Shown here piece by piece: positions 25,039 to 38,200 of a stretch of DNA of 64,000 nucleotides. Below the pieces are notes generated by a model. The model saw only the letters and a program-made list of their open reading frames with translations, did no database searches and was not told where the DNA came from. The first letter of the stretch is position 1, and each line of letters starts with the position of its first letter. The position numbers and the translations under genes were made by a program. The DNA comes from Callaeas wilsoni (lineage: Eukaryota; Chordata; Aves; Passeriformes; Callaeidae): NCBI GenBank assembly GCA_013398955.1, contig VWPU01017401.1, forward strand, positions 62,001-126,000, written 5' to 3'.

Positions 25039-26319
25039 GCCGCGCGGAGCCGCCCCCGCCCGGTGGAGACCCCCAGAAAGCCCCCCCTGTGACCCGGCTG
25101 CCCTTCCCCGTTCCCTCTCCGCTGGCACCGGGAGCTTCGGGGCTGTCCCTGCGGTCTCCCGCTTCGGTAACCTTGAGTCTGTGCTCTGGGAATTTGCTAT
25201 AATATCCCGGGCTGTTCATCCCCCCGCCGTGCCCCGGCAATTGGGCAGCTCTGCCAAGTCCGTGACCACGCAGCGGCTTTGAAGGGGAGGAAATTGGGTT
25301 TCCGATGATGATGAGTTAATATGAATATCTGGCAGCATTTCACAGCTAAACCCCTAAGGGACCCCAGACCCTAAATGCTGACCGAGTCAGATCCCATTAA
25401 GCAAATCAAGAAGGAGCAGACTGAAAATTGGCAAGGGCGGAACAACTGCACTACTCTTCCTTGCTCCAAATGTGAGCCGTTTTGATACCTGGTGCAGAGG
25501 CAGGTGGAGCCCTGCCAGGGTGCCTAATTGTGCTGCAACAGCCTCATGGGACACTGCATCCTGTGTTTCCAAGGCTTTATGGGTGCCACACGTTCAGCCT
25601 AGGTGATCTGCATTGGTGCCATGCCACAAGGCAGCTTTGGCCAAGATTTAGAGAGCTGTAGCTCTCACATGGCTGAAGGGGACCATGTGCAGCCGCCATC
25701 CCACTCCTCTCCCCAAGACAGTGTAACCCTAACTGCATCCTTAAATTTGACGATGGGAAAAATAGAGCCATGCCAGTGTGACCTCAGTGCTCCTGCTCAC
25801 CTGCCTGTGTGAAACAGCCCAGAATACCAGCCTGGCACAGACAGGCTCCAGGAGTCTTTTCCTAATGCTTCTGAGAGAACTTCCACGTACTTCTGAGTGA
25901 AGATGCAGAAGGGGTGGCAAGACTCTTCAATTTGGGACACCAGCAATTTTACCTGATGCCTAACGCTCCTGCAGGCAAACCCTTCCACACAGCATGAGGC
26001 AGGAGTTGCTGCATGCTCTCACGTGCAGAGGCAAGCCAGCCTAGCCCAGGTTTCACTAGAGAGGACGTGTGGATGTATGCTACTGTACCAGACTTGGCAT
26101 GGTATAGCTGTAATGCTTGTGTGTGTGATGGTTCAAGGACTGCTCCTACTCCCATGAAGAGTGTAGGAAAAGACACAGTGAGAAAGGTGGGGGGACTTAG
26201 ATTAGATGGCAGAGGAAGATGGGAAAAGCAGGGTGCTGCTTATATTCAGAGCAAACCACAGCCAGATTGCAAAGCCAAGAGCTACTCTCATCCTCAAAAA
26301 CAGCCTGAGGAACACACCA

Positions 26320-26545
26320 CAAGAAAGGACCTTTACTGGGTCAGTCCAAGGGTCTTGGCTAACCTTCAGTCCTGTCCTCTGGGTGCTGGGTGGGGGCCAG
26401 CCAGGAGCACATGGCCAGCATGGCATCATACTGGCCTACCTCAGGTGCTTCAGAGCCACTATGAGCCAGCAGAAGCTGCACCCCTTTGAGATTAATTTCT
26501 TCTTCCGTGAACTTGTCTGGACTGCCTGAAGACTTCCAGGTCTGC
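26320..26545 (+). repeat. Candidate ancient interspersed repeat
   Basis: TTTACTGGGTCAGTCCAAGG and the following GTCCTGTCCTCTGGGTGCTG resemble a widespread, old sauropsid repeat type that reads GGGTCAGACCAAGGGT followed by AGTATCCTGTC. The family cannot be named with confidence, and the edges are approximate. Confidence 0.35.
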
Positions 26546-28082
26546 AGCCTCCCTCAACTCTTTAAGAAGTACAGCAGCAGTCAGCTGCCAGCAATGACAT
26601 TGTGGCCCCACATTAAATTTGGCTGCTATGTTCTCCTGTGACTTTAGGACCTTGGCATTAACAGGTGGCCTGGCACATCACCTGCTATTAATTGCTACCT
26701 AAACCGGTGAGATTAAAAGCGTCTCAGTCACTCCTTGCTCTGCAGCCTCCTCTGCTCACTATGGGAGAGCCGGGCTAAGGAAACTGCTCAGTGTGGGAAG
26801 AATTAGCTGCAGAGTGTTCAGATCTTCCCCAGGAAAGGGAGAGACGAGTTTTTTTGTCACAAAAACTTGCAACACACCCAGCCTCAGCAGCAGTGTCCAA
26901 GGTCAGAAGGCTAGTCCTGCAAAGGCTCCACCTCATGGCTAGCGTTGGCCTCTCAAAGCCTGCAGTGCCCACTGGGGGTTGGAGGCTGCATAAGGAGGTG
27001 AAAAATATGTAAGTGCATCTGAGCAGAGGCACAGGAAAAGGCTGCTGTGATGAGAGATATAACAAGGGGGTAATGTGGGCTGAGGTGACAGGATGAGCCT
27101 TGCGCTTGCACCAATGCTGGGCTACAGCACAGGAAATGATACCAGGGAAGATCTTCCACTGAAATGGCAATTTGCTCAGTTCAGGACATGGAGGAGGGCA
27201 AGGGGAGGAGATGTCAGCCAGGGTGACGATGGGGAAACGTTGGATGTTATGCAAGCATGAAGGTTAGGTAAGTAATGAGAACAGGTCCCAGGAAAAGGGG
27301 AGATAAAGAGAGGAAATTAGGTCCTGACCAGGCACAGGAAAGCAGAGATGGGGGAGACAGGTGGAGAGGAGCGATGGTGCTTATGAGCAGAGGGCATCAG
27401 TACCAGGACCGCAAAGGCAGGCAGCCAGTACCAGCCTGTGCTCAGAACTGCAGGGGAAAAAGCGGGGTTTCCAGCAGAGCTGTTTCGGTATGTGTCTTGG
27501 GGTGGATTCTATGACCATACTATATTCCCCATCGCCTGCTTGATTTCTCGTGTACCTTTAAATTGCAATGGGGGGAGAGAGAAGCCGAGAGAACGCTTCA
27601 AAGCGGCCAGCTTGACCTTGCACCTAGAATGTTTTGCATTCTTTTCTCTCTCGATTCTGACAACATTTGTTCGTTAGAGGACTTTTGCTCTCTAGTCTCT
27701 TCGGCTGTCAGGGGAGAAGGGACTGTGATCTGCCTCAGTGGCTTCTGTTCCTTTTTGGGCTGTTTTTGGCTTGCTTTTCATCTGAGACCAGCTACCATCT
27801 CCGGACCTGCTCGGCGGGACCCTCCAAGGGGGATCGTCAGACCCTGCCCGGCCCGGCCCGGCCCAGCTCAGGACTGCAGGTTTTACAGTCTTTGAACTCT
27901 AAAATCCATTGTCCTCTTTTAGGGGACAGGGGAGGGGGGTTCAATATTTCTTTTCTTTGCCCTGTGACAGCAGGGGACTCTGTTTGTTAAATAAATAGGT
28001 TTTTTTTTCACTTTCATTCGAGAAATTATTTTCCCGAACCTGTGGGGGAGGTGCTGCCGTGGCCTGCTTGCCTGGCAGGCAG

Positions 28083-28112
28083 GAGAGAGAGAGAGTGAGA
28101 GAGAGTGAGACG
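28083..28112. repeat. GAGA/GAGTGA-type short repeat at the edge of the CpG island
   Basis: Two blocks of GAGAGAGAGAGTGA-like sequence, directly before the CpG-rich segment. Confidence 0.8.
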
Positions 28113-28139
28113 CCCCTCTCGGGTTGTTTTCTCTTGGAT

Positions 28140-28630
28140 TTGTGTCCAAACCGGCACAGTATGGATGTGGTGCCCGGCGAAGCTCAGACGCCAACAAGCA
28201 GGTGCGAAAAAGGGCACGAGCAGCAGCAAGCGAAGGTGTGCTGCCAGGGCTGTGGCCTCACGCAGGGGTACAGCGCTCCTACACGTCCCGTCACCCTTCC
28301 TTGGCCGGCCGCTCGCTGCGTCCCCCTGTCCCTGTCCCCACCCGGGCGCGGCCGCCGGAGCGCCGCTCCTTCCCCGCGAGGTGGCAGCCGAAGGACACCA
28401 AACCCGCCTCGCGAGCCAGGCAGCCTCCGGGCTGGGAACGGCTCGGGAAACGCTGGGAATAACACCCGGGGCCGGGCGGCTGTGCACACCCGCCCGGCAG
28501 AACCGCGGGTGCCGCACGGCAGAGCCCCCCGGGACCACGCCGAGGGAAAGGTGCCAGCTCTGAGCGCTCCGAGCCACCGCCGCCGAGCCAGCCACGGACG
28601 GCCACAAGGATGGGGGACGGAATCTGGTCC
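28140..28630. promoter_or_regulatory. Intronic CpG island
   Basis: A dense CpG stretch with frequent CGCGAGG, CCGCCGGAGCGCCG, GGGCGCGGCC and similar words, standing out sharply from the AT-balanced sequence on both sides. Unlike the 24.7 kb block it is not a simple tandem repeat. Such islands usually mark promoters; which transcript it would serve is unknown. Open frames cross it on both strands, as expected for GC-rich DNA, and show no family motif. Confidence 0.65.
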
Positions 28631-28804
28631 CCCCTGGCCTGCATCTTTCCACAACCACTACGCATCTGCATCCCCGGCAAAACCTCTTTGGAAGACACAT
28701 GAAAAGTAGGACATATACCTACTACAGCAGCAGAAACCGAGGGTGCAGGGGGTGCTGGTGAAGTTTGTAACCCACTCTACTTGTTCCACTTATGATGGGC
28801 CCCC

Positions 28805-29243
28805 AGCATAAAAATGGACCTGTTGCTGTGAGTCCAGAAAAGGGCCATGAAGATTCTCAGAGGGCTGGAGCACTTCTCCTATGAAGACAGGCTGAGAGTC
28901 AGAGTTGTTCAGCCTTGAGAAGAGAAGGCTCCATGAGACCTCACCATGGTCTTGCAGTACCTGAAAGGGACTGACAAGAGCTGGAGAAGGGCTTTTTACA
29001 AGGGCATGTAGTGACAGGACAAGGGGTAATGGTCTTACATTGAAAGAGGGTACATTTAGATTGTATATAAGGAAGAAATTCTATCAGAGTAGGGAGGCAT
29101 TCACAGAAACTCTGGATATCCCATCTTGGAAATGTTCAATGCCAGATTGGACGGGATCTGAGCACCCTGGTCTAGTGGAAGATGCCCCTGCCAGTAGCAG
29201 GTCTTTAAGGTCCCTTCCAACCCAAGCCATCCTATTATTCTAC
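28805..29243 (+). mobile_element. CR1 LINE, long 3' end
   Basis: Well-preserved CR1 3' region: GTCCAGAAAAGGGCCATGAA, CAGAGGGCTGGAGCACTTCT, CCTATGAAGACAGGCTGAGA, TTGTTCAGCCTTGAGAAGAG, then the AGTACCTGAAAGGG, GACAGGACAAGGGGTAATGG and AGGTCTTTAAGGTCCCTTCC blocks, ending near CCATCCTATTATTCTACTTC. It is 5'-truncated, lies opposite to LSAMP, and begins about 180 bp after the CpG island. Confidence 0.95.
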
Positions 29244-32200
29244 TTCCTCCACACAGATGCTCCTCTTTGTGTCTCTTCACTTCCTCCAGCTCCTTTTTGT
29301 AACATCAACAGCACCCTTGAAGGGGCCCATTAGAGAGGGAGATGGAGACTGTGCCACAACACATAAGCCTTGCTCAAGAGGCAAATGAGGCCAGATGTGT
29401 TAGTAAAGCCCCAAGTTCACCAGAGACATGCCTCCAAATGTGTGCACCATGATCATCACCGGCAGAAACTGAAGCCATTACTTTCAATATTCCCAACACA
29501 GACCTTTAAAAAGGATCATTTGAGATGTAAGCAGAAAGCAGATACATTCCTGAGGGAAAAAAATCATCCACCCATCTACATGTTTCACATCCACATTTGC
29601 CAATCTCTCCATCTGAGTAAACCAAAATGAAAGCAGGAGAAGAGACAGCAGGTGCCAGTTCTTCTCTTATTTACACTAACAAGACTCCAGGGCTTGACAT
29701 ATCTGCAGTTTGCTGATGGAAGAGAGCCCACAGAGAAGGTTCAAAGGGCATCAAAGAGCTCCTGGCTCTTGATTTGCTTTGGGGAATCTGCCCTTGGGAT
29801 TCTGCCAGAGTGTGCAAGGTAAAATCTGGTGTTAGAGGGCAATTGGTCCCCATGAGTTTCTGAATGGAAGACAAGCCGGAAAGCAGCATGGGGTGGGCTA
29901 GGAGAACTTGTCCGTGATGGGAAGGAAGGAGTGGTGATAAACCAAGTATAGCCAGCCAGCTGTTTTTCCAGGTGCTGTCCACCCTGAGCAGCTCTGGGCT
30001 TCACGTTGTTGATACTCTGACTGTACTTAAAGTGAAGGCTGGAGTTCTGCTTCTTGAGCAAAAAATAGGACCAAAAATGAGGGGGGAGAAGAAAAAACCC
30101 CACCTCTAAAGCAGAAGGCACAAGGGAAGGAGGATGTGCATCACGCAGGTGTCTCTATCATCTCACTCCCTGGGGCCTATAGGGGTCTTAGGGTTTACAC
30201 TTGGCAGCTGCTCTGCAGGAAGCAATTTTTCCTAGTCTGTTGACTCTCTTGCCAGGGCTTCAGAAGATGAAATCTTTATTATCATGAAGGCTTAAAAGGG
30301 AGGAATACTGTTAATTCCATTTTCAAGGTCATACTTTGAAAGTTATTAATTTCTTTCTTCCAGGGCTTTGCACTCTACTCTGAGGCTTTAGGGATTACCA
30401 GCTTCTACTTACTAGGGTTCATTTGGGGCTTTTTTCTTACTTCTTTCCTGTTCCTCCCCCCTCCTCTTAGAAGACGACACTTTTTTTTCTTCGCTGTTCT
30501 CAGTGTTGAAGCTATTTTGCTCATTGCCTGCTCATTCCCCATTGTCACTACCAGTTCTGCTCCTGTAATTAAAACTCGACTGTGACTGCAGTGGCAATAG
30601 GCTGGCTTTCCTAGAGGTGCAAGTACCACTGTGGAAACTGGGGAGGATGCCCTCCAGCAACTCTCCAACAAGATTAAGGAAGTGTCTCTTGTGTCTATCA
30701 ATCTTTGCACTCGGTTTAATGTATTTCAGAATTTGCTCATGCTTTTTTAGCACTGAACAGTTCTTCCCCATGTTTTGGAGCTCATTCATGGTGTACTAAG
30801 TACTCATCTATCATACCTCATGTCTTAAAGGAATGAAGATTCATTCTGTAATGCAGCTCACCCATCTTTCCATAAGGTCTGAAGAATATCCCTGCAATTG
30901 TATTTCTCAGTGTCTTTCTAAGAAGGTCGTGGTGTTTGAGAGCTGTCTGCTTACACTATTTATCCTGGAGCTGGTTTACAGTAATCCTAGTCTAAAATTG
31001 AACTGTTATCCTGACCAGTGAGGTTGGTGGTAGCTAGAAGACCACCTTTGTTTCAAGGTTACACAGATCATTCATCATCAGATCTGTCCTGTGTATATAT
31101 GAAAAGTTCCAATGTTTTCTCATAGCTGAAGAAATTGTTCTCCCACCCTTTTCATTTCCCTAGCAACTGGAGATTTATTTAAAGAAAAACAACATGCCCC
31201 CCAAACCCTACCTTCCCCAGTGACTGACACAAAATCAGATACTTAAAATTGTATTGTCTTCAAATCACACATTAAAGGCTCTCATTCTACAAGCAAAGCA
31301 TCAAAAAACCCTCAAAAAAACCAACAAACCCAAAACCACGTAGCATGGACTTTTTCAGGAGTAATTTTGGGAAGATGTGAGCTTTTTCTGCTTTTTGCTT
31401 TCCTAGGATAAAGCAATCTCTCTCTGCCCATCTCTCAAGCATATGTGTAGGGCACAGCAGACCAAAGGTGGTGCCAGCACATAACCCAGTGTCTCAGTAG
31501 AGGACAAACAGCATAGCCCCCCTCACCCAGAGCACACACAGCCCTAGGAAGGAGGTTTTCTAATTGGAGGCTCTGGAACCTCTTGAAAAATTAATATTTT
31601 CATCAGTTTCATGTCTGTCTGTTTACTCACTTCATCCCTCCTATAGTTTTCTACAAGCTTTACTGGATATGTGGCATGGGAAAGATGTGAGTGGCTGCGG
31701 ACAGAAATGAAGAGGCAGGGGACGTACATAGGGGTGACTGGAGCAGAAAAAGAACTAAATTGGGTGCTTGATGTTACGCTGGTACTGAAATCCACTCCTA
31801 CTGCAGCCTCTGCCCTTCCTGTCTTTCTCTAGTATCCGCAGAAGAGTGTCCTCCCAGGCTGTCCCTGAGATCTTCTTAGGGATATCACTCTCAGTGTTTC
31901 AGTGACTTAGAGATGTCATGACAGTCTAGCTGGGCCCACGGGCTGGTGTATGTCTCTAAAGTGTGGGGTCTAGGTAAATGTTACCTTGTGCTCCCTGCAG
32001 TTCTCATCAAAATATGGAAGTGTCCGCGTGTGTTGCAATTCCAGAGTGAGACTCCTGGTCACCTTAACACTCTAACAGTGCAGCATGGCTTTAATACCTG
32101 GCCCAGGCCTGGGAAAATCCAGAGCAGAAAGCCATCGTGGCTTCCCACAGGCCATCCTGAGACCAGTATTAAAAAGGGAAAGTTAATACAGCTTACACAG

Positions 32201-35200
32201 GCAGCTGAGCAGGCCTTCAGCTGGATGAGTTGGAGCAATGGGAAAGATGCAGGAAGCTATTGCTGTTCCTCATTAGATGTTCTCGGGTGCCTGGAGATTG
32301 CTCAGTGCCTGTGGGCTGCGCCTCTGAGCACAGGGTGTGTGCAGTGACGTGGCTGGGGAGTGTCCCCATGGATCGGTGTGCCTGTGGAGCTGCAACACCT
32401 ACCGTAGGGGCTGCCTGAGCGGACCCTGCTGCAGCCACGCTGGTTAGAGCACCCCCTTCTCCAGGGCCTGACCCCATGCTCCCACCCCCGCGCCCACTCC
32501 CCAGGCTGCAGAGGCACATGCAGGCGATGCTGGGGAAGGGCCGCGCGCATTGCTCTCTGCTCACCTTGCCACGAGGCCTCTCCCTTTCGCAGGGGAGCTC
32601 TGCTGACAGACCTGCTGGCCCATGGGAGGCAAGGACTTCCAGGAGCGCTCTGCTTTTTCTGCAAGCCTGATTTCTTTGGAATGGTTGGGTTTCTTCCCCA
32701 TGCACACCCTCCCTCCCTCCCAAATCCCACACCTCCCTTCTCCTTTCTGGTTGTTTTTGTTTTTAGAGAGAGCGCTTAGACAGCTGTATTAATCATGCAA
32801 GCCCAGCCATGTGTAATGTGCTTTATCAACAGCAGAGCAGACACTGAATGGCAACCGGTTCACAAGCGGGCCCAGTGCACTGCCTGAGCTGGGAAGATAA
32901 ATCTGCTGCTTCCCAAACCAACTTACCGTCATGGGTTAGTGAATGGAGAGACTGTTCACTTGGGACAATAACCAGAGGGGAGGCCAGCTTGTTAGGCAAA
33001 TACTTGAGTGGTTTACACTGGAAATGGAAGGGCGAAAAGGAGGAGGAGAAAGGTGGAAATTACTCTTTGGTCATTTTCTCATGGGGGCTGGAGGAATTTT
33101 TGTGTGTGTGTAAGGATTAAATCAAGACAACAGTGGCGGTTCTTCATCCTCCTCCTTGCTGCCCTCCACAGCTCCAGTCAGTCTGTCTGGCAGCCCAACA
33201 CAAGAAATAAAGAGAGCGAGAGGGAGAGAGCAACGATTTAAGTACACCTACTGTGCAGTGGGGATAGGTTGCCTTCGACATCTCTAAAGGAGGAAGGTTC
33301 AGTTGATGACTTCAGAAGCTCATCTAACATAAAGATGGTATCAGGTTATGAGAGTCCTCTGGGCTGGGGATATCTGGCTCAGGAAGGTTACAGCCTGCCC
33401 CAGCTCTGTTCTGCAGGGTAATCTGTTCATGCTACAACACTAACACTATCACTGTGCCTATCAGACAACTGATTTTCCATGGCAGTCACTCTTCCATGGG
33501 TTTGTTTCTAATCTCTGCAGTGCAGTTATGTGTTTTCTCCTCCACTGGATCCACCCAAGCTCCACTCTCCCACCTGACTGCCGTGCCCTGACTTCTGTTC
33601 TGCAGGGCTCTTCTGCATGCATGCAAAGCCACACTGGTAGCTGCACAGACCTTGAAACGTCTTCCTTATCCCAGTGCAAGGGCTCAGCTCGGAGGAGTAT
33701 CTTTCTGGGACTTCCAGTCTCAGTTCCCACCCTCGGCTGCTGATCTTCACTCACTGGATCCTCCACAGCACTGTACTATGCAAATATATACAACCCAAGG
33801 CTCATTTTGGAATAAATCAATCTAAATTAAAATACTGAAAAAAAGTACAGAAACAGATCAGGCAGTAAAGCCATTTCTCTTTCTTTTCCCCTGTGTCTCT
33901 CTCTTTTCTCTAAGAAAGCTTGTTTCTTTTCCCTACACTTTTTTTCGGGAGGGGTGGGAAGAAGCAGATTGGCTTTTAATTTTTTTAAAGCAATCTCAAC
34001 AAACAGAAGCTGTCTGTTGCTATTCAGCAAAAACCCACCAAGCAATGTTGGTAGCTTGGCATCAATTCTTGGCATGTCTCTTTTCCCTAAGATGCTGTTT
34101 CTGTCTACATCCATACTACCTCCTTTTGGAAGACAGTATCATCACCTCTGACTTTGGTATTACTCACTCTAAACCACACAGCCAAAATAAGATACAGTGC
34201 CATCCCTTGCCTCGTACCTATGAAATAGCAAGAAGCAATTACTATGATGTTGGCTGCCTGCCCTCACCCTGCCTCGTCCTTCCTGTTCCCTTGGCCTGAA
34301 AGCCCCACAGGCTTGGCACCCAGTTCAGTCCCAACCTCAGTGCCTGCAGCCCTGGCAGGGACTGACACTGACCTTGAGCAGCAAGAGTAGCTTGGTCTGT
34401 CTGAGCATCCACCCTGCAGGGCCAATCCCTTCTGCACTCACCAAATGGACATTGAGCTCTTTGGAAAATCTGGATGGATACCACCCGTGGGAAGCAAGGA
34501 GAGCTGTGAGTTGTGCTTCCAACCCAGGGCCATGGGTGTGATCAGCTGCCAATTCCCAGGGCTCAGGCAGCTTTCAGGGAAGCGAGGCATGCCCCAAGCA
34601 GTCAGCCACACATCACTGTGGAGTGACCAGTACAGCTGAACTATGTCCCTCGAATGCTTTAGGATTTATGGGAATACCAGACTTGACATGGTTCCAAATA
34701 TGCCCTCATGTGCTTGGTCTCTATGGCCATTATTTTTTTCTACTCATTATTTTTTCTCTATTTCTCTGGAGGGATCACAAAAAGACAAGATTGTCTATTT
34801 TGGCCTGTTTATGCTATGGCTTCCCCAGCTCTGCCAACCAGTTTGTTTCGAAGGCCTGAAGGCCTGGATTTTCACTGACCCTTTTCTGGAGCCCAAATGA
34901 GAAAGCACCTTCAAGCCTCAGTGAAGAGGACTCCAGAGGTGGATGGGTCTTTCAGCTGCTCACATCATACTGGGAGGGCTGAATGTCCAGTCAGCAAACC
35001 CCCATCAACTGTTAACCCTTTAAAGCCTGCAGGCTCTGTTATAATCCTCTATGCTTCTCTCCTTAGCTTTGATGGACTCAGATGTCCACCCTTCTGCCAA
35101 AGCAGACCCTGCTGCCACGAGAGCAGCCGGCTCAGCAGAACTGGCAGGGCCGTGCACTACAGAAAGCGAAAGGAGAGCAGAGATGGGTGGGAGGTGACCA

Positions 35201-38200
35201 CTGCAACAGAGGAGCTCTCTTCTGCACAGCTAGGACACCAGAGAGAGGAAAGAGGACTGAGGGGGTATTAGAAAGAACGATGCTCTCTGTTTCCCACTCT
35301 GGCCATCAGACCCAAATGAACATCTCTTTTCTCCCTTCCCCCAGCTCCCACCCACCTGATGAAGGCATTAGTGACAGTACAGGCTACACAGGCTACAGCT
35401 AAATGGAGACTATCTACAATCTACAGTCACACAGGGTCATTCTCCGATCAGTGCACGTTTTGGCAGAAAGACAGGACTCCTCATTCTCCTTTTCCCTCCC
35501 ACTCTTGCTAATTGCTAACACACTACTGCTATAAATCTTGTGTCAACCTATTGACGACCATGACTTTGTCTCATCAGGCCCCAAAGACTGACACACTTGT
35601 TGCCCTGTGGGCAGCTCTGGATGTGCTGCTTTCTGAAACACCACATCCCCCTTGCATAGCTCCCAGGGCATCAAGCTAATCACGCTGAGAAAGCCCCTAT
35701 TTAGCCTCTGGCAAGCCCCCGTCATCACAAAACTCACAGGTTTTGAAGTCCATCAGTCTGGCAAAGCCATTCTGATGTGGACACTAGGTGCTGATCAAAG
35801 CGAAGGAGTTCATGTTCAAAGGGCTGAGGACGAGGGACAATGAAGGACAAAGACGAAGCTAGTGCCATAATTCTGACAGGTCCCTTTGAGGTTCAACAAT
35901 GGCCACACTTGCCCTTCCACTGGCAGATGTGGTGTGGAATGAACAAATTATCTTTTTCCAGAAGAAAAATCCTTTTGAAAAGGCACCTGATGATGCAATA
36001 AGGCCCCCGCTTGGTGACAGCCAGGTCTCGTGTCGGCCCATTATAACATGATGTTACAATGCAGACAGAAAGATGTGATGATGTGGCATCATCCCAGAAG
36101 ACATTTCAAGCCATTTTGAGTGCCTGGCTGCAAAATCAGGAGGGCTGGAAAATTTATCAAGGACAACTCAGTTGAGAGCTGAATCAGCTGCGCTCCACCA
36201 GCATTTTAGGAAACTGTCTCATCAAATTCAAGTCCCATTTGTTTAGTTGAATGGGCTGCTTCTGAGTCTCTAGCCTGCCTGAAAGCAAGATGTTTCCACA
36301 GCAGCTAGCTAATGATAACAATGCTTAGCAGGACTACAGTGCTCTTCATCTCAAATCACCTTCCTTTTAAATTAATGCTCAAAACCCCACAGGGCAGGGA
36401 AGTGTTACTGAGGATTAACAGAAATGAAAATTGAGGGAGAAAGAGGAAGAAGGCTGTGATTCTGGTCATTGAGGAACGGCTTAATTGAGGGCTGATGACT
36501 ACATTTCAGAACATCAGCTCATAGGAAGAAAAAGGTCTAACAAAATGTTATGCCCAAGGTTTCTTTGAAAGTGAGCAGCAAAGTAAAAGCACATGTGAAA
36601 AGCACCAGTATCTGTGCTGAAGGCCCACAATGGAGAAGCTGGTAAGGGCTTTCAGAAAACAAGTGAGGTCCACAGTATTTAAACTCTACTTTCCCCCCTG
36701 CAAAATCCTCTTGGTATGTCCTGGGTCACTGGAGATATACCAGCATTTGGCTCCACAAATTCCTGGAGACTCCTCACAGGAGTGATGTCACACCAGGATG
36801 TCCTTCAAGATGATCTCAGGAGACTGGGGAGCAGTAAAAAAATAACAGCTTCAGAGACAGAGGGGAAAGTGTTTTAAAGGATCAACTGAAGCTGTGCAGG
36901 ATGGCCTTGGCAAGTTGATTAGGAGGTGTGTTTGTAATGGGAATCCTGGCCTTGCTCACTCGCAGATTTTGCTTTATCATTTAGCTTAATGGGCTCCTAA
37001 TTCAAAACCAGCTGTAAACAGGGCTAGCTATGAAAAAAATTAACACTGCCTGCCTGTGGAATTTAAGGATATATAATAAAAATAATCATAAAACCAAAGA
37101 GCCCTGGGTTTTTCATCAGACAAAAATATTTGTCATTGAAAATACTGCTTAAAAAAGGAACACCTAAAATTGGAAAACTCCTCAAAACCCTACATCCAAA
37201 ACAGCCTCAGCAACTTTAATTTCATATCCAAGCACAAGTTTCATTTGCAATACATAAGATAATGGTGTTTAATTGGATTTATTTTTCCACAGTAGGTTCC
37301 CAATGGCCTACTTTACTCCTTTTCTCAGCTCCTTGAATGTTATTTACAAATCACTCTCTGGGATTTAATTTTAATGGTAGCTTGATTTCTACCTCCTCCC
37401 TTCTTTTTTTTTTTTTAGGTACTTTTCTTTAATTGTATTTGTGGATTTGCCTTTTAAATAGGCAATTGTGACTACATCCTGAGCCTGAATAAGTTGCCAA
37501 GAGCAGAGCTTGATTTGAAAACGGCAGAGTAGTTAAACGGAGCATGTGTAACACCCAGCATTTATTGTTCTTTTCATGGGAGTACCTGCAGGTGCTTTGT
37601 TCAAGCAGGTGCTCTTTTGCAAAACAACATGGGTTCCTAATAACACTCTATCCCAAAGCTCTGTGCAGACATTAACAATTTAGGTCTCTGAGCAACCCAT
37701 AAGTTGAGTGCATCTTCCTCATATGGCAGTAAAACAAAGACACTGAGGAGCTGTAGGCCAAGATTTTTTCAGTGAACACAGCGACTTGCTGCCTTATTGT
37801 TGATTTAGTTTCAAACACCACTTTCAAATGCTGTAGCCTGCTTTCTGAACGTGCCTGGTCTCTGTGCTTTTTCAGAATGAAAAGATCACAACCAAGCCCC
37901 AAATCTCATATGGATGTTGGGACTATACTGTCTGCACCCGAGGCAGGAGTGGGCAGCACAGAGACAGAAAAAAACACCCAGATCCAGTTTCGCCTTCATA
38001 CCTTCTTCTCTTTTGGAATAAAGAAGACAGTAACACCTCACCGTGTGCCTCTTTTCATGTTCTCTGCCTCAGATGGAGGACTACGTGACTGGAAGACTTG
38101 GAGAGGTGGGACAAATGCATGAGAAGACAAAGTGTTTTGCTGTGGATGACAGGATGCTCAACTGGAGTGAAAAAAACCTTCCGGCAGTGTTTTAACTTTT

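Noticed and set aside
24241..25240. Minus-strand open frames of 295 and 211 codons
   Set aside because: Gly, Arg and Ala rich shadows of the same minisatellite. Intronic to LSAMP on the same strand, with no family motif.
24102..25282. Plus-strand open frames of 366 and 377 codons
   Set aside because: They follow the 39-bp GC-rich repeat and C runs, overlap in different frames, and show no domain, splice logic or codon bias.
28026..28709. Open frames of 216 to 224 codons across the CpG island
   Set aside because: Present on both strands at once, as expected when GC content removes stop codons. No motif recognised.
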